A stretch of DNA of 64,000 bases. Source: Luteimicrobium sp049844995 (GTDB lineage Bacteria > Actinomycetota > Actinomycetes > Actinomycetales > Cellulomonadaceae). Location of the stretch: contig NZ_JBNCMC010000001.1 in NCBI RefSeq assembly GCF_049844995.1, positions 310,001 to 374,000 of the forward strand, read 5' to 3'. Made by a program: the position numbers and the translations under genes. Each line of letters opens with the position of its first letter. Positions within the stretch are counted from its first letter, which is position 1. Under the pieces are notes generated by a model. The model made no database searches. It was not told the origin of the DNA and worked only from the letters and a program-made list of their open reading frames with translations. Below, piece after piece: positions 25,763-33,579 of this stretch.

Positions 25763-25837
25763 CCGCCGAGGTCGAGGGTTTCCGCCGAGGTCGAGGTCCT
25801 GGGGCTCGTACTCGCCGGAAACCCACGTACTCGGCGG
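25763..25837. repeat. Compound dyad element built from 19-bp direct repeats
   Basis: CCGCCGAGGTCGAGG occurs at 25763-25777 and again at 25782-25796 (19-bp period). The right half holds GTACTCGCCGG and GTACTCGGCGG, also 19 bp apart. The two halves are inverted copies of each other over about 33 bp with roughly six mismatches, around a short centre near 25800. It sits between the MarR gene end and the winged-helix gene start. It looks like a REP/BIME-like intergenic element that could also terminate the MarR transcript. Confidence 0.6.
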
Positions 25838-25859
25838 GCTGGTGGGACGTGCGCGGGCC

Positions 25860-26330
25860 TCAGGCGCCGTCGTCGGGCGGGCACTCGGCGAGGCGGGCGG
25901 CGAGGTGGAGGAACTCGCGCCGTTGCGCCGGGGTGAGGGGGGCGAGGAACGCCTCCTGCACCCCGTCGATCACCGCGTCGAGCTCGCCCAGCCGCGTCAC
26001 GCCGTCGGGCGTGATCGTCACGATCTTGCGGCGCTTGTGGCCGGGGTCCGGGGTGCGGGTGACGAGCCCGCGGGGCTCGAGCTCGCCGAGCGCGCCGGTC
26101 ACGTCGCTGCGGTCGATGCCGGTCCGCCGGCCGAGGTCGGCCTGGCTCATCGCGCCCCACTGCTCCAACGCCGCGAGCAGCCGGTAGTGGTAGCTGCGGA
26201 GGCCGGCGCCGTCCGTCTCGAACGCGGCGGCGAGCAGGCGCGAGACGCGGGCGTGCATCCGGCTGACCTGCCAGGTGGCGCGGGCCTCGAGTCGTGCCGG
26301 GGTGTCGGCGGAGTCGTGGTGGACGGTCAC
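25860..26330 (-). CDS. MarR-family regulator
   Basis: A 156-residue MarR repressor: LLAALEQWGAMSQADLGRRT, recognition region GIDRSDVTGALGELEPRGLV, wing DPGHKRRKIVTITPDG. GTG start at 26330. It is divergent from the protein at 26431, and three half-sites of a GCCAAC-type operator lie between them, so it very probably represses that gene and itself. Confidence 0.88.
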   Translation of the reverse strand: MTVHHDSADTPARLEARATWQVSRMHARVSRLLAAAFETDGAGLRSYHYRLLAALEQWGAMSQADLGRRTGIDRSDVTGALGELEPRGLVTRTPDPGHKRRKIVTITPDGVTRLGELDAVIDGVQEAFLAPLTPAQRREFLHLAARLAECPPDDGA

Positions 26331-26357
26331 GGGTAAAGGCTAGCCGTTGTGGGTGCG

Positions 26358-26403
26358 GCCAACACTCGCTACGGTGGAGGAGTCAGTGTTGGCAGTGCCA
26401 ACA
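26358..26403. promoter_or_regulatory. MarR operator with three half-sites
   Basis: GCCAACACT (26358-26366) and AGTGTTGGC (26385-26393) are perfect inverted 9-mers. TGTTGGC-AGT-GCCAACA (26387-26403) forms a second dyad that shares the middle half-site. This alternating arrangement is typical of MarR-type autoregulated divergent promoters. Confidence 0.7.
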
Positions 26404-26430
26404 TGGAGTCTGCGACGAAGGGCCGGAGCC

Positions 26431-27099
26431 ATGACCGCCACACCAGGGAAGGAGCGGCCGCGGGTCATCGTCGTCGGGCGCAGCCCGAGCGTGCTCGAGG
26501 CCGCCGTCGACGACCTGCGCGCCCAGGGCTACGACGCGGACGCCACCAACCAGTTCGCCAGCGTCCTGGACGACTACGACGGCCGGTCCGTCGACGTCCT
26601 CGTCTTCGGCGGGATGGTCCCCGCCGACGCCAAGGAGCGGCTCCGCCGTGACGTCTCCGCCCTGAACCCCCAGGTGACGGTCGTCCAGGGGCTCGCCGGC
26701 ATCGCGGGACTCATCGCCGCCCAGGTCCGCGCCGCGACCTCGCCGGGCGCGCCCGCCGTCGCCTACGACCCCGACGCCCGGACGGTCTCGGTCACCCTCG
26801 AGGCGGCCGCGGACGTCGTCGTCGACGCCTGGTGGGCCGTGTCCATGACGCCGCCCGAGCCCACGAGCGCGTCCCTGCGCGTGCTCGACGCGCGGCTCGA
26901 GGCCGGGACGCACGCCGTCGCCCTGCCCGACGACGTCCCGTCCGTGGCGTCGTTCGTCGCCGTGACCGTCGGGCCGTCCACCGGGGTGGTCGTCGTCGGG
27001 CCGATGCCGCGCGCGGTCACGCAGCTCGCGCCGCGGACCGGCACCGACGGCCAGCTCCCGCCCGTCCGGGCCGTCTCGACCGGCGCGGGAACCGACTAG
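26431..27099 (+). CDS. Unknown protein with pseudo-receiver-like N-domain
   Basis: A 222-residue protein. Residues about 10-110 have an alternating beta/alpha pattern like a response-regulator receiver or Rossmann-like fold (RPRVIVVGRSPSVLEAAVDD, VDVLVFGGMV), but the position of the phospho-accepting Asp is Gly, so phosphorylation is unlikely. The C-terminal half is rich in Val/Thr strands (DARTVSVTLEAAADVVVDAW) and looks like a small beta-sandwich. Start at ATG 26431; the frame upstream covers the operator. Divergent from MarR, its likely repressor. I do not recognise the family. Confidence 0.6.
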   Translation: MTATPGKERPRVIVVGRSPSVLEAAVDDLRAQGYDADATNQFASVLDDYDGRSVDVLVFGGMVPADAKERLRRDVSALNPQVTVVQGLAGIAGLIAAQVRAATSPGAPAVAYDPDARTVSVTLEAAADVVVDAWWAVSMTPPEPTSASLRVLDARLEAGTHAVALPDDVPSVASFVAVTVGPSTGVVVVGPMPRAVTQLAPRTGTDGQLPPVRAVSTGAGTD

Positions 27100-27839
27100 C
27101 GGAGCCGGTCCGCGACCTTCGCCGCGGTCCGCCGCAGCGCGCCGACGATGCGATCGGTGTCAACGTCCTGCCGGCCCTCCCACGTGACGGCGACGGCGGC
27201 CCGCACGTCCGGGGACTCCACCGCGACGGCGACCGACCGGAACCCCAGCGTGACCTCGCCGTCCTCGACGGCGTACCCGCGCCGGCGGGTCTCGACGAGC
27301 AGGGCGCGGAGCTGGGACGGCGTCGTCGGGCCGAGGCCGGTGCGGTCGGTAAACGCGGCGCGGTCGGGGTAGAGGGCGCGCACCTGCGCGGCGGGGAGCG
27401 CGGCGAGGACGGCGCGGCCGGACGCTGTGAGGTGCGCGGGCAGCCGCACCCCGACGTCGGTGACGAGCGGCGGCCGCCCGGGCGCGCGCTCCTCGAGGAC
27501 GTAGACGACGTCCGACCCGTGCAGCACCGCGAGGTGCGACGAGTGTCCGACCTCGTCGACGAGCCGTGCGAGCGGGAGCCGCGCCAGCCGCGCCAGTCCC
27601 TCCTGCCGGCTGTAGCCCTGGCCGACCTCCCACGCCGCCAGCCCGACGCCCCACGTGCGGTCCTCGGGGTAGTGCACGACGAACGACTCCGCGGCCATCG
27701 CGGTGAGCAGGTGGTACGTCGTCGAGCGGGGCAGGTCGAGGTGCGCGGCGATCGTTGCCGCGGGGACGGGCGACGGGCGTGTCGACAGGTAGCGCAGCAC
27801 GCGGAGCGTCGCGGTCGCTGCGGGCACGGGGCGGGGCAC
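27096..27839 (-). CDS. IclR-family regulator, probable hut regulator
   Basis: A 247-residue IclR protein: N-terminal winged helix (LRVLRYLSTRPSPVPAATIA, HLDLPRSTTYHLLTAM) and a C-terminal effector domain with LPAHLTASGRAVLAALP. In Corynebacterium the histidine-utilisation regulator HutR is of this family and lies next to hut genes; here the hut operon starts 1.3 kb away, beyond a toxin-antitoxin cassette. GTG at 27839 is chosen because the longer frame crosses the intergenic region. Its stop shares CTAG with the convergent gene's stop (27096-27099). Confidence 0.82.
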   Translation of the reverse strand: MPRPVPAATATLRVLRYLSTRPSPVPAATIAAHLDLPRSTTYHLLTAMAAESFVVHYPEDRTWGVGLAAWEVGQGYSRQEGLARLARLPLARLVDEVGHSSHLAVLHGSDVVYVLEERAPGRPPLVTDVGVRLPAHLTASGRAVLAALPAAQVRALYPDRAAFTDRTGLGPTTPSQLRALLVETRRRGYAVEDGEVTLGFRSVAVAVESPDVRAAVAVTWEGRQDVDTDRIVGALRRTAAKVADRLR

Positions 27840-27903
27840 GTCTCCATCGTCCCGCCTGATCGTTCGGCGGGTCGTCGGAGGCGGCTGAAGGATGAACCTC
27901 GAC

Positions 27904-27975
27904 GTATCTCCTTGGCACGTGGATGAGATACCTTGGGGTATCGGTAGCCCTAGAAGGAGCGAACCTCGTGGTATC
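27904..27975. promoter_or_regulatory. GGTATC half-site cluster before the HTH-Fic cassette
   Basis: GTATCTC (27904-27910) and GAGATAC (27925-27931) are inverted. GATACC-TTGG-GGTATC (27927-27942) is a perfect dyad sharing the middle site, and GGTATC recurs at 27970-27975 over the GTG start of the antitoxin-like gene. This fits autoregulation by the HTH protein. AAGGAG at 27954-27959 supplies the ribosome site. Confidence 0.55.
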
Positions 27976-28432
27976 GAACATGCAGATGATCCGCCGATCG
28001 ATCGAGGGACGGGTCGAACCACTTCGCGACCATCCGTCCGCGACCGCCAGGCCGGCCGGGGGCTGGGTGCGTGCCGTGAGGTCGGCCCTCGGCATGTCGG
28101 CGACCGACCTGGCGCGTCGCCTGGGCATCACCCCCGCGGCCGTGCGCAAGCTCGAGGCGAGCGAGCGCAACGGCGTCGTCCGGCTCGACACCCTCACCCG
28201 GGCGGCCGACGCCATGGGGTGTGATGTGGTCTACGCGCTCGTGCCACGAACCTCGCTCGAGGAGTTCGTCGCGGCGCGTGCGCGGGAGCGCGCCAACGCC
28301 GAGCTCACCCAGGTCGACACGACCATGGCACTCGAGGCCCAGCGGACGAGCCAGGCGGAACGGGCCCACCTTCGCGACCAGCTCGCGGACGAGCTGGCCC
28401 GTTCGAGCCGTTTGTGGCGGGACCCGTCGTGA
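27968..28432 (+). CDS. 'Mobile mystery protein A' HTH protein (antitoxin-like)
   Basis: A 154-residue protein with a Cro/C1-type helix-turn-helix: SALGMSATDLARRLGITPAA followed by VRKLEASERNGVVRLDTLTR. Family members are encoded just upstream of a Fic protein and occur sporadically, often in mobile regions, hence the name. GTG at 27968 has AAGGAG eight bases upstream and is preferred over ATG at 27980 or an ATG-like start at 27923. Its stop overlaps the start of the Fic gene (GTGA at 28429). It probably both neutralises the partner and represses the pair through the GGTATC sites. Confidence 0.85.
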   Translation: MVSNMQMIRRSIEGRVEPLRDHPSATARPAGGWVRAVRSALGMSATDLARRLGITPAAVRKLEASERNGVVRLDTLTRAADAMGCDVVYALVPRTSLEEFVAARARERANAELTQVDTTMALEAQRTSQAERAHLRDQLADELARSSRLWRDPS

Positions 28433-29046
28433 GCTTCGGGCCGGAGCCTGATGGCGCTACCCCGCTCGCAGAGGAGGAGCGTGTGGGGTTGATCGCCGAC
28501 TGGGTCGCCACCCGCGAGGAGCTCAACGTGGTCGAGCAGGCCAACGTGGCCGGTGGCCTGGCGCGTGTCCTCCGCGGTCGGCCGCCCTCACTGGAACGAG
28601 CCCTCGACGACGTCTTCCTCCGCGATCTTCACCGTCGGCTGTTCGGCGCCGTGTGGTCGTGGGCCGGGACCTACCGGACGACCGAACGCAACATCGGGCT
28701 CGATCCGTGGCGGGTCCCGGTCGCGGTCCGCAGCCTGCTCGACGACGCCCGCTACTGGTTGGTGCCAGACGTCGACTGGATCACCGTCGACCAGGCCTTG
28801 TGCCAGGTCCACCATCGTCTGGTCGCGATCCATCCGTTTCCGAACGGGAACGGGCGAACGGCGCGGGCCTATACCGACGCCCTCGCTCGGGCGTCCAGGC
28901 GACCCGTGTTCACGTGGGGTGGCGGCGGCGATCTCCAGCGCCCGACCCCAGATCGGGGCGCCTACCTGACCGCGCTTCGTTCCCTGGATCGTGCGCCGGA
29001 GGATCGGCGGGCGCTCGACGCTCTCGTCGCCTTCGCTCGCTCGTAG
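28429..29046 (+). CDS. 'Mobile mystery protein B', Fic-domain toxin candidate
   Basis: A 205-residue Fic protein: central HPFPNGNGRTAR (His135) matches HxFx(D/E/N)GNGRxxR, the AMPylation motif, with the typical upstream RDLHRRLFGAVWSWAGTYR. It should transfer AMP or another nucleotide moiety to a target protein. The N-terminus (PEPDGATPLAEEER, then EELNVVEQANV) is that of the mobile mystery B family. GTG overlaps the upstream stop, so the pair is coupled. Its insertion point between the IclR gene and hutH is notable. Confidence 0.9.
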   Translation: MSFGPEPDGATPLAEEERVGLIADWVATREELNVVEQANVAGGLARVLRGRPPSLERALDDVFLRDLHRRLFGAVWSWAGTYRTTERNIGLDPWRVPVAVRSLLDDARYWLVPDVDWITVDQALCQVHHRLVAIHPFPNGNGRTARAYTDALARASRRPVFTWGGGGDLQRPTPDRGAYLTALRSLDRAPEDRRALDALVAFARS

Positions 29047-29071
29047 CCCGCCCGCGTCCGAGGCCCCGTCC

Positions 29072-29087
29072 GTCTCGGATCCGAGAC
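29072..29087. promoter_or_regulatory. Palindrome upstream of hutH, candidate hut operator
   Basis: GTCTCGGATCCGAGAC is a perfect 16-bp palindrome 56 bp upstream of hutH. Its core GGATCCGA is repeated at 29109-29116. In the 96-bp gap between the Fic gene and hutH it is the only strong dyad and the best candidate for control of the operon, possibly by the IclR protein. Confidence 0.5.
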
Positions 29088-29142
29088 CCGATCGCCTCCA
29101 GATGCCTGGGATCCGAAGGCCCCCGCGCGCTTCCATGGTCCT

Positions 29143-30726
29143 GTGAACACCGTTGCCACCCGGACCGTGCTCGTCGGCGCGGGACCCCTGAGCCCCGCGG
29201 ACGTCGTCGCCGTCGCCCGTGAGGGCGTCCCCGTCTCCCTCGCGCCCGACGCGCGGGAGGCGATCGCGGCCTCGCGTGCCGTCATCGACCGCCTGGCCGC
29301 GAGCGACGAGCCCGTCTACGGCGTCTCGACCGGGTTCGGCGCCCTCGCGACCCGCCACATCGCCCCCGCCGACCGCGCCCGGCTCCAGCGCAGCCTCATC
29401 CGCTCGCACGCCGCGGGGACGGGGCCGCGCGTCGAGGACGAGGTCGTCCGCGCGCTCATGCTCCTCCGCCTCTCGACCCTGGCCACCGGTCGCACCGGCG
29501 TCCGGCTCGAGACCGCCGACGCCTACGCCGCCCTGCTCAGCAGCGGCCTCGTGCCCGTCGTCCACGAGCACGGCAGCCTCGGCTGCTCGGGGGACCTCGC
29601 GCCCCTCGCGCACTGCGCGCTCGCGCTCATGGGGGAGGGGGACGTCGTCGACGACGGCGCGGTGCGCCCGGCGGCGGAGGCCCTCGCGGACCACGGGCTC
29701 GCGCCCGTCGAGCTCGCCGAGAAGGAGGGGCTCGCCCTCATCAACGGGACCGACGGCATGCTCGGCATGCTCCTGCTCGCCCTTCACGACCTCGACCGTC
29801 TCGCCGACGCCGCCGACCTCGCCGCCGCGCTCTCCGTCGAGGGCCAGCTCGGGACGGACCGCGTCTTCGCGGAAGACCTCCAGGCACTGCGGCCCCAGGC
29901 GGGCCAGGCGGTCTCGGCCGCGCACCTGCGTGCGCTGCTAGCCGGGTCGCCGATCGTCGCGAGCCACCGCCACGGCGACGGTGTGGTGCAGGACGCCTAC
30001 TCGCTCCGCTGCTCCCCGCAGGTCGCGGGCGGCCTCCGCGACACGATCGCGCACGCCCGGACGGTCGCCGGCCGCGAGCTGGAAGCCGCCATCGACAACC
30101 CGTCCGTCCTCCCGGACGGCCGCGTCGAGTCGCACGGCAACTTCCACGGCGCCCCGCTCGCGTACGTGCTGGACTTCCTCGCGATCCCCGTCGCCGACGT
30201 CGCCGGGATGAGCGAACGCCGCACCGACCGGTTCCTCGACGTCGCCCGCAACCGCGGGTTGCCGCCCTTCCTCGCCGACGACCCCGGCGTCGACTCGGGG
30301 CTCATGATCGCCCAGTACACGCAGGCCGCGATCGTCTCCGAGCTGAAGCGCCTCGCCGTCCCCGCGAGCGTCGACTCGATCCCGTCGAGCGCGCTCCAGG
30401 AGGACCACGTCTCCATGGGCTGGTCCGCGGCGCGCAAGCTGCGCCGCGCCGTCGACGGCCTCGCCCGCGTCCTCGCGATCGAGATCCTCACGGCCGCCCG
30501 CGGCGTGGACCTGCGCGCCCCGCTCGAGCCCGGACGCGCGACGGGCGCCGCGATCGCCCGCCTGCGCGAGGTCGCCCCGGGCCCCGGCCCCGACCGTTTC
30601 CTCGCCCCCGAGATCGAGGCCGCGACGGACCTCGTGCGCTCGGGCGCGCTCGTCGACGCGGCCTTCGCGGCCGCCGGCCTCGCCGCCGCAGGCAACCCGA
30701 CCACCGGAACGGAGCAGACCTCATGA
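29143..30726 (+). CDS. hutH: Histidine ammonia-lyase
   Basis: A 527-residue HAL: first step of histidine degradation, removing ammonia to give urocanate. The MIO cofactor loop reads GSLGCSGDLAPLAH, with Cys148-Ser149-Gly150 where many family members have Ala-Ser-Gly. Other family regions are clear: VYGVSTGFGALATRHI, RLQRSLIRSHAAGTG, NGTDGMLGML, QEDHVSMGW. GTG start at 29143. It begins a five-gene operon, and its stop overlaps the hutU ATG (ATGA at 30723). Confidence 0.95.
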   Translation: MNTVATRTVLVGAGPLSPADVVAVAREGVPVSLAPDAREAIAASRAVIDRLAASDEPVYGVSTGFGALATRHIAPADRARLQRSLIRSHAAGTGPRVEDEVVRALMLLRLSTLATGRTGVRLETADAYAALLSSGLVPVVHEHGSLGCSGDLAPLAHCALALMGEGDVVDDGAVRPAAEALADHGLAPVELAEKEGLALINGTDGMLGMLLLALHDLDRLADAADLAAALSVEGQLGTDRVFAEDLQALRPQAGQAVSAAHLRALLAGSPIVASHRHGDGVVQDAYSLRCSPQVAGGLRDTIAHARTVAGRELEAAIDNPSVLPDGRVESHGNFHGAPLAYVLDFLAIPVADVAGMSERRTDRFLDVARNRGLPPFLADDPGVDSGLMIAQYTQAAIVSELKRLAVPASVDSIPSSALQEDHVSMGWSAARKLRRAVDGLARVLAIEILTAARGVDLRAPLEPGRATGAAIARLREVAPGPGPDRFLAPEIEAATDLVRSGALVDAAFAAAGLAAAGNPTTGTEQTS

Positions 30727-32375
30727 CGCACCCGCCCGTCCGCGCCCCGCGCGGCACCACCCTCTCGGCCAGGTCCTGGCAGACCGAGGCGCCGCTCCGC
30801 ATGCTCATGAACAACCTCGACCCCGAGGTCGCGGAGCGCCCCGAGGACCTCGTCGTCTACGGCGGGACCGGCCGCGCGGCGCGCAGCTGGGAGGCGTTCG
30901 ACGCGATCGTCCGCACCCTGCGCACCCTCGACGACGACGAGACCCTCCTCGTGCAGTCCGGCAAGCCCGTCGGCGTCTTCCGGACGCACGCGTGGGCGCC
31001 GCGCGTCCTCATCGCGAACTCGAACCTTGTCGGGGACTGGGCGACCTGGCCCGAGTTCCGCCGCCTCGAGGCCGAGGGCCTCACGATGTACGGGCAGATG
31101 ACGGCCGGGTCGTGGATCTACATCGGCACCCAGGGCATCCTCCAGGGCACGTACGAGACGTTCGGCGCCGTCGCGCGCAAGCGGTTCGGCGGCACCCTCG
31201 CGGGGACGCTCACCCTGACCGCCGGCTGCGGCGGCATGGGCGGCGCGCAGCCGCTCGCGGTGACGATGAACGGCGGCGTCGTGCTCGTCGTCGACGTCGA
31301 CGAGGCCCGCCTGCGCCGCCGCGTCGAGCGCGGCTACCTCGACGGCGCCACCGACTCCTACGACGACGCCGTCGCCCAGGTCCTCCAGGCCAAGGCCGAG
31401 GGGCGGGCGCTGTCCGTCGGGCTCGTCGGCAACGCGGCCGAGGTCTTCCCGCGGGCGCTCGCGGACGGGCTCCCGATCGACGTCGTCACGGACCAGACCA
31501 GCGCCCACGACCCGCTCGCCTACCTCCCGGTCGGCACGAAGGTCGAGGAGTGGAAGGACGAGGCAGCCCGCGACCCCGAGGGCTTCACCGAGCGCGCCCG
31601 CGCGTCGATGGCGCGGCACGTCGAGGCGATGGTCGGGTTCATGGACGCCGGCGCCGAGGTCTTCGACTACGGCAACTCGATCCGCGAGGAGGCGCGGCTC
31701 GGCGGCTACGACCGCGCGTTCGCGTTCCCGGGCTTCGTCCCCGCGTACATCCGCCCGCTGTTCTGCGAGGGCAAGGGCCCGTTCCGGTGGGCCGCGCTCT
31801 CGGGCGACCCCGCCGACATCGCTGCGACGGACCGCGCGATCCTCGACCTCTTCCCCGACGACGAGCACCTGCGCCGCTGGATCACGCAGGCGAGCGAGAA
31901 GGTGCACTTCGAGGGCCTGCCGGCCCGGATCTGCTGGCTCGGCTACCAGGAGCGCCACCTCGCGGGGCTGCGGTTCAACGAGATGGTCGCGTCAGGCGAG
32001 CTGTCCGCGCCCGTCGTGATCGGGCGCGACCACCTCGACTCGGGCTCCGTCGCCTCCCCGTACCGCGAGACCGAGGCCATGGCCGACGGCTCCGACGCGA
32101 TCGCCGACTGGCCGCTCCTCAACGCGCTCCTCAACACGGCGTCGGGCGCGACGTGGGTGTCGATCCACCACGGCGGCGGCGTCGGGATCGGGCGCTCGAT
32201 CCACGCGGGCCAGGTGATCGTGGCCGACGGCACGGACCTCGCCGCGGAGAAGATCGTCCGCGTCCTCGTCAACGACCCCGGCACGGGCGTCATGCGCCAC
32301 GTCGACGCGGGCTACGAGCGGGCGGCCGAGGTCGCGCGCGAGCGCGGGCTCCGCGTCCCGATGGCGGAGGGCTGA
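30723..32375 (+). CDS. hutU: Urocanate hydratase
   Basis: A 550-residue urocanase, a cytoplasmic NAD+-containing enzyme turning urocanate into imidazolonepropionate. Recognisable: YGGTGRAARSWEAFD (residues 46-60), GCGGMGGAQPLAVTMNGG (NAD binding), VTDQTSAHDPL, and near the C-terminus DSGSVASPYRETEAM and HHGGGVGIG. Full length. Overlaps hutH by four bases. Confidence 0.96.
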   Translation: MTHPPVRAPRGTTLSARSWQTEAPLRMLMNNLDPEVAERPEDLVVYGGTGRAARSWEAFDAIVRTLRTLDDDETLLVQSGKPVGVFRTHAWAPRVLIANSNLVGDWATWPEFRRLEAEGLTMYGQMTAGSWIYIGTQGILQGTYETFGAVARKRFGGTLAGTLTLTAGCGGMGGAQPLAVTMNGGVVLVVDVDEARLRRRVERGYLDGATDSYDDAVAQVLQAKAEGRALSVGLVGNAAEVFPRALADGLPIDVVTDQTSAHDPLAYLPVGTKVEEWKDEAARDPEGFTERARASMARHVEAMVGFMDAGAEVFDYGNSIREEARLGGYDRAFAFPGFVPAYIRPLFCEGKGPFRWAALSGDPADIAATDRAILDLFPDDEHLRRWITQASEKVHFEGLPARICWLGYQERHLAGLRFNEMVASGELSAPVVIGRDHLDSGSVASPYRETEAMADGSDAIADWPLLNALLNTASGATWVSIHHGGGVGIGRSIHAGQVIVADGTDLAAEKIVRVLVNDPGTGVMRHVDAGYERAAEVARERGLRVPMAEG

Positions 32376-32379
32376 GCGC

Positions 32380-33579
32380 GTGGTCTCCGGGGTGACGGGC
32401 CTGCTCGACGACGTCGCCGCCGTCGGGCGGTCGCGGTCCGGCGGGTACCGGCGGTTCGCGTGGACGACCGAGGACCTCACGCTGCGCGACTGGTTCGACG
32501 GGCAGGCAGCGGCGCGGGGGCTGGAGGTCCTCGAGGACGGCAACGGGAACCGGCTCGCCGTCTGGGGTCGGTGGTCGGGCAACCCCGGCGAGGGCGCCCT
32601 GCTGATCGGCTCGCACCTCGACTCCGTGCCTGACGGCGGCGCGTTCGACGGGCCGCTCGGCGTCGCGTCGTCCTTCGCCGCGGTCGACCGGCTGCGGGCG
32701 GGCGGCTTCGCGCCGACCCGCCCGATCGTGATCGGGAGCTTCACCGACGAGGAGGGCGCGCGGTTCGGCGTCGCGTGCCTCGGCTCCCGCCTCGCGACCG
32801 GGGCCACCACCCCCGAGCGTGCCCTCGCCCTCCGCGACGACGACGGCACGACCCTCGCTGAGGCCATGCGCGCCCAGGGGCGCGACCCCCGGGCCGCGGG
32901 ACCCGCGGACTGGCTTGCCGGCGTCGGGCAGTTCGTCGAGCTGCACGTCGAGCAGGGGCGCGGGCTCGTCCACGACGACGCGGCCGTCGGCGTCGCCACC
33001 GCGATCTGGCCGCACGGCCGCTGGCGCCTCGACTTCTGCGGCGAGGCCAACCACGCCGGCGCGACCCCCATGGGCGACCGCAAGGACCCCATGCTCACGT
33101 ACGCCGCGACGGCGCTCGCGGCCCGGCGGCTCGCGGGCGACGCGCGCGCGACGTTCGGCCGGCTCGCCGTCGAGCCCAACGGCACGAACGCGATCCCGTC
33201 CCGCGTCACCGCGTGGCTCGACGCCCGCGCGGCCGACGAGGGCGAGCTCGAGCGGCTCGTCGAGGGGATCGTCGCCTCGGCCCGGTCCGCCGCCGCCGAC
33301 GACGGCACGACCGTCGACCTGTCCGCCGAGTCGGTCACGGGCGCGGTCGCGTTCGACGTGCCGCTGCGCGACCGGCTGGCCTCGCTGCTCGACGCCCCCG
33401 TCCTGCCGACGGGAGCCGGCCACGACGCGGGGATCCTCGCGGCCGCGATGCCGACGGCGATGCTCTTCGTCCGGAACCCGACGGGCGTCTCGCACGCGCC
33501 GTCCGAGCACGCCGACGACGCCGACTGCGAGGCCGGAGCCGACGCCCTCGCCGCCGTGGTCCGGGAGCTGGCGGGATGA
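32380..33579 (+). CDS. M20-family Zn amidohydrolase in the hut operon
   Basis: A 399-residue metal-dependent hydrolase of the allantoate amidohydrolase/N-carbamoyl-amino-acid hydrolase branch. Metal ligands are visible: GSHLDSVPDGG (H-x-D), FTDEEGARFG (EE), VELHVEQGRGL, and GAGHDAGILA near the C-terminus; the dimer-lid motif NHAGATPMGDRKD is present. It lies between hutU and hutF with a 4-bp gap and an ATGA overlap. Known members cut amide or carbamoyl bonds of amino acids, so N-formylglutamate, the product of HutF, is the most likely substrate here. That role is inference. Confidence 0.88.
   Translation: MVSGVTGLLDDVAAVGRSRSGGYRRFAWTTEDLTLRDWFDGQAAARGLEVLEDGNGNRLAVWGRWSGNPGEGALLIGSHLDSVPDGGAFDGPLGVASSFAAVDRLRAGGFAPTRPIVIGSFTDEEGARFGVACLGSRLATGATTPERALALRDDDGTTLAEAMRAQGRDPRAAGPADWLAGVGQFVELHVEQGRGLVHDDAAVGVATAIWPHGRWRLDFCGEANHAGATPMGDRKDPMLTYAATALAARRLAGDARATFGRLAVEPNGTNAIPSRVTAWLDARAADEGELERLVEGIVASARSAAADDGTTVDLSAESVTGAVAFDVPLRDRLASLLDAPVLPTGAGHDAGILAAAMPTAMLFVRNPTGVSHAPSEHADDADCEAGADALAAVVRELAG

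Noticed and set aside
23082..25826. Minus-strand frame of over 900 codons through the monooxygenase and winged-helix genes
   Set aside because: It crosses two recognised genes in another frame and reads as Arg/Pro/Ala low-complexity sequence.
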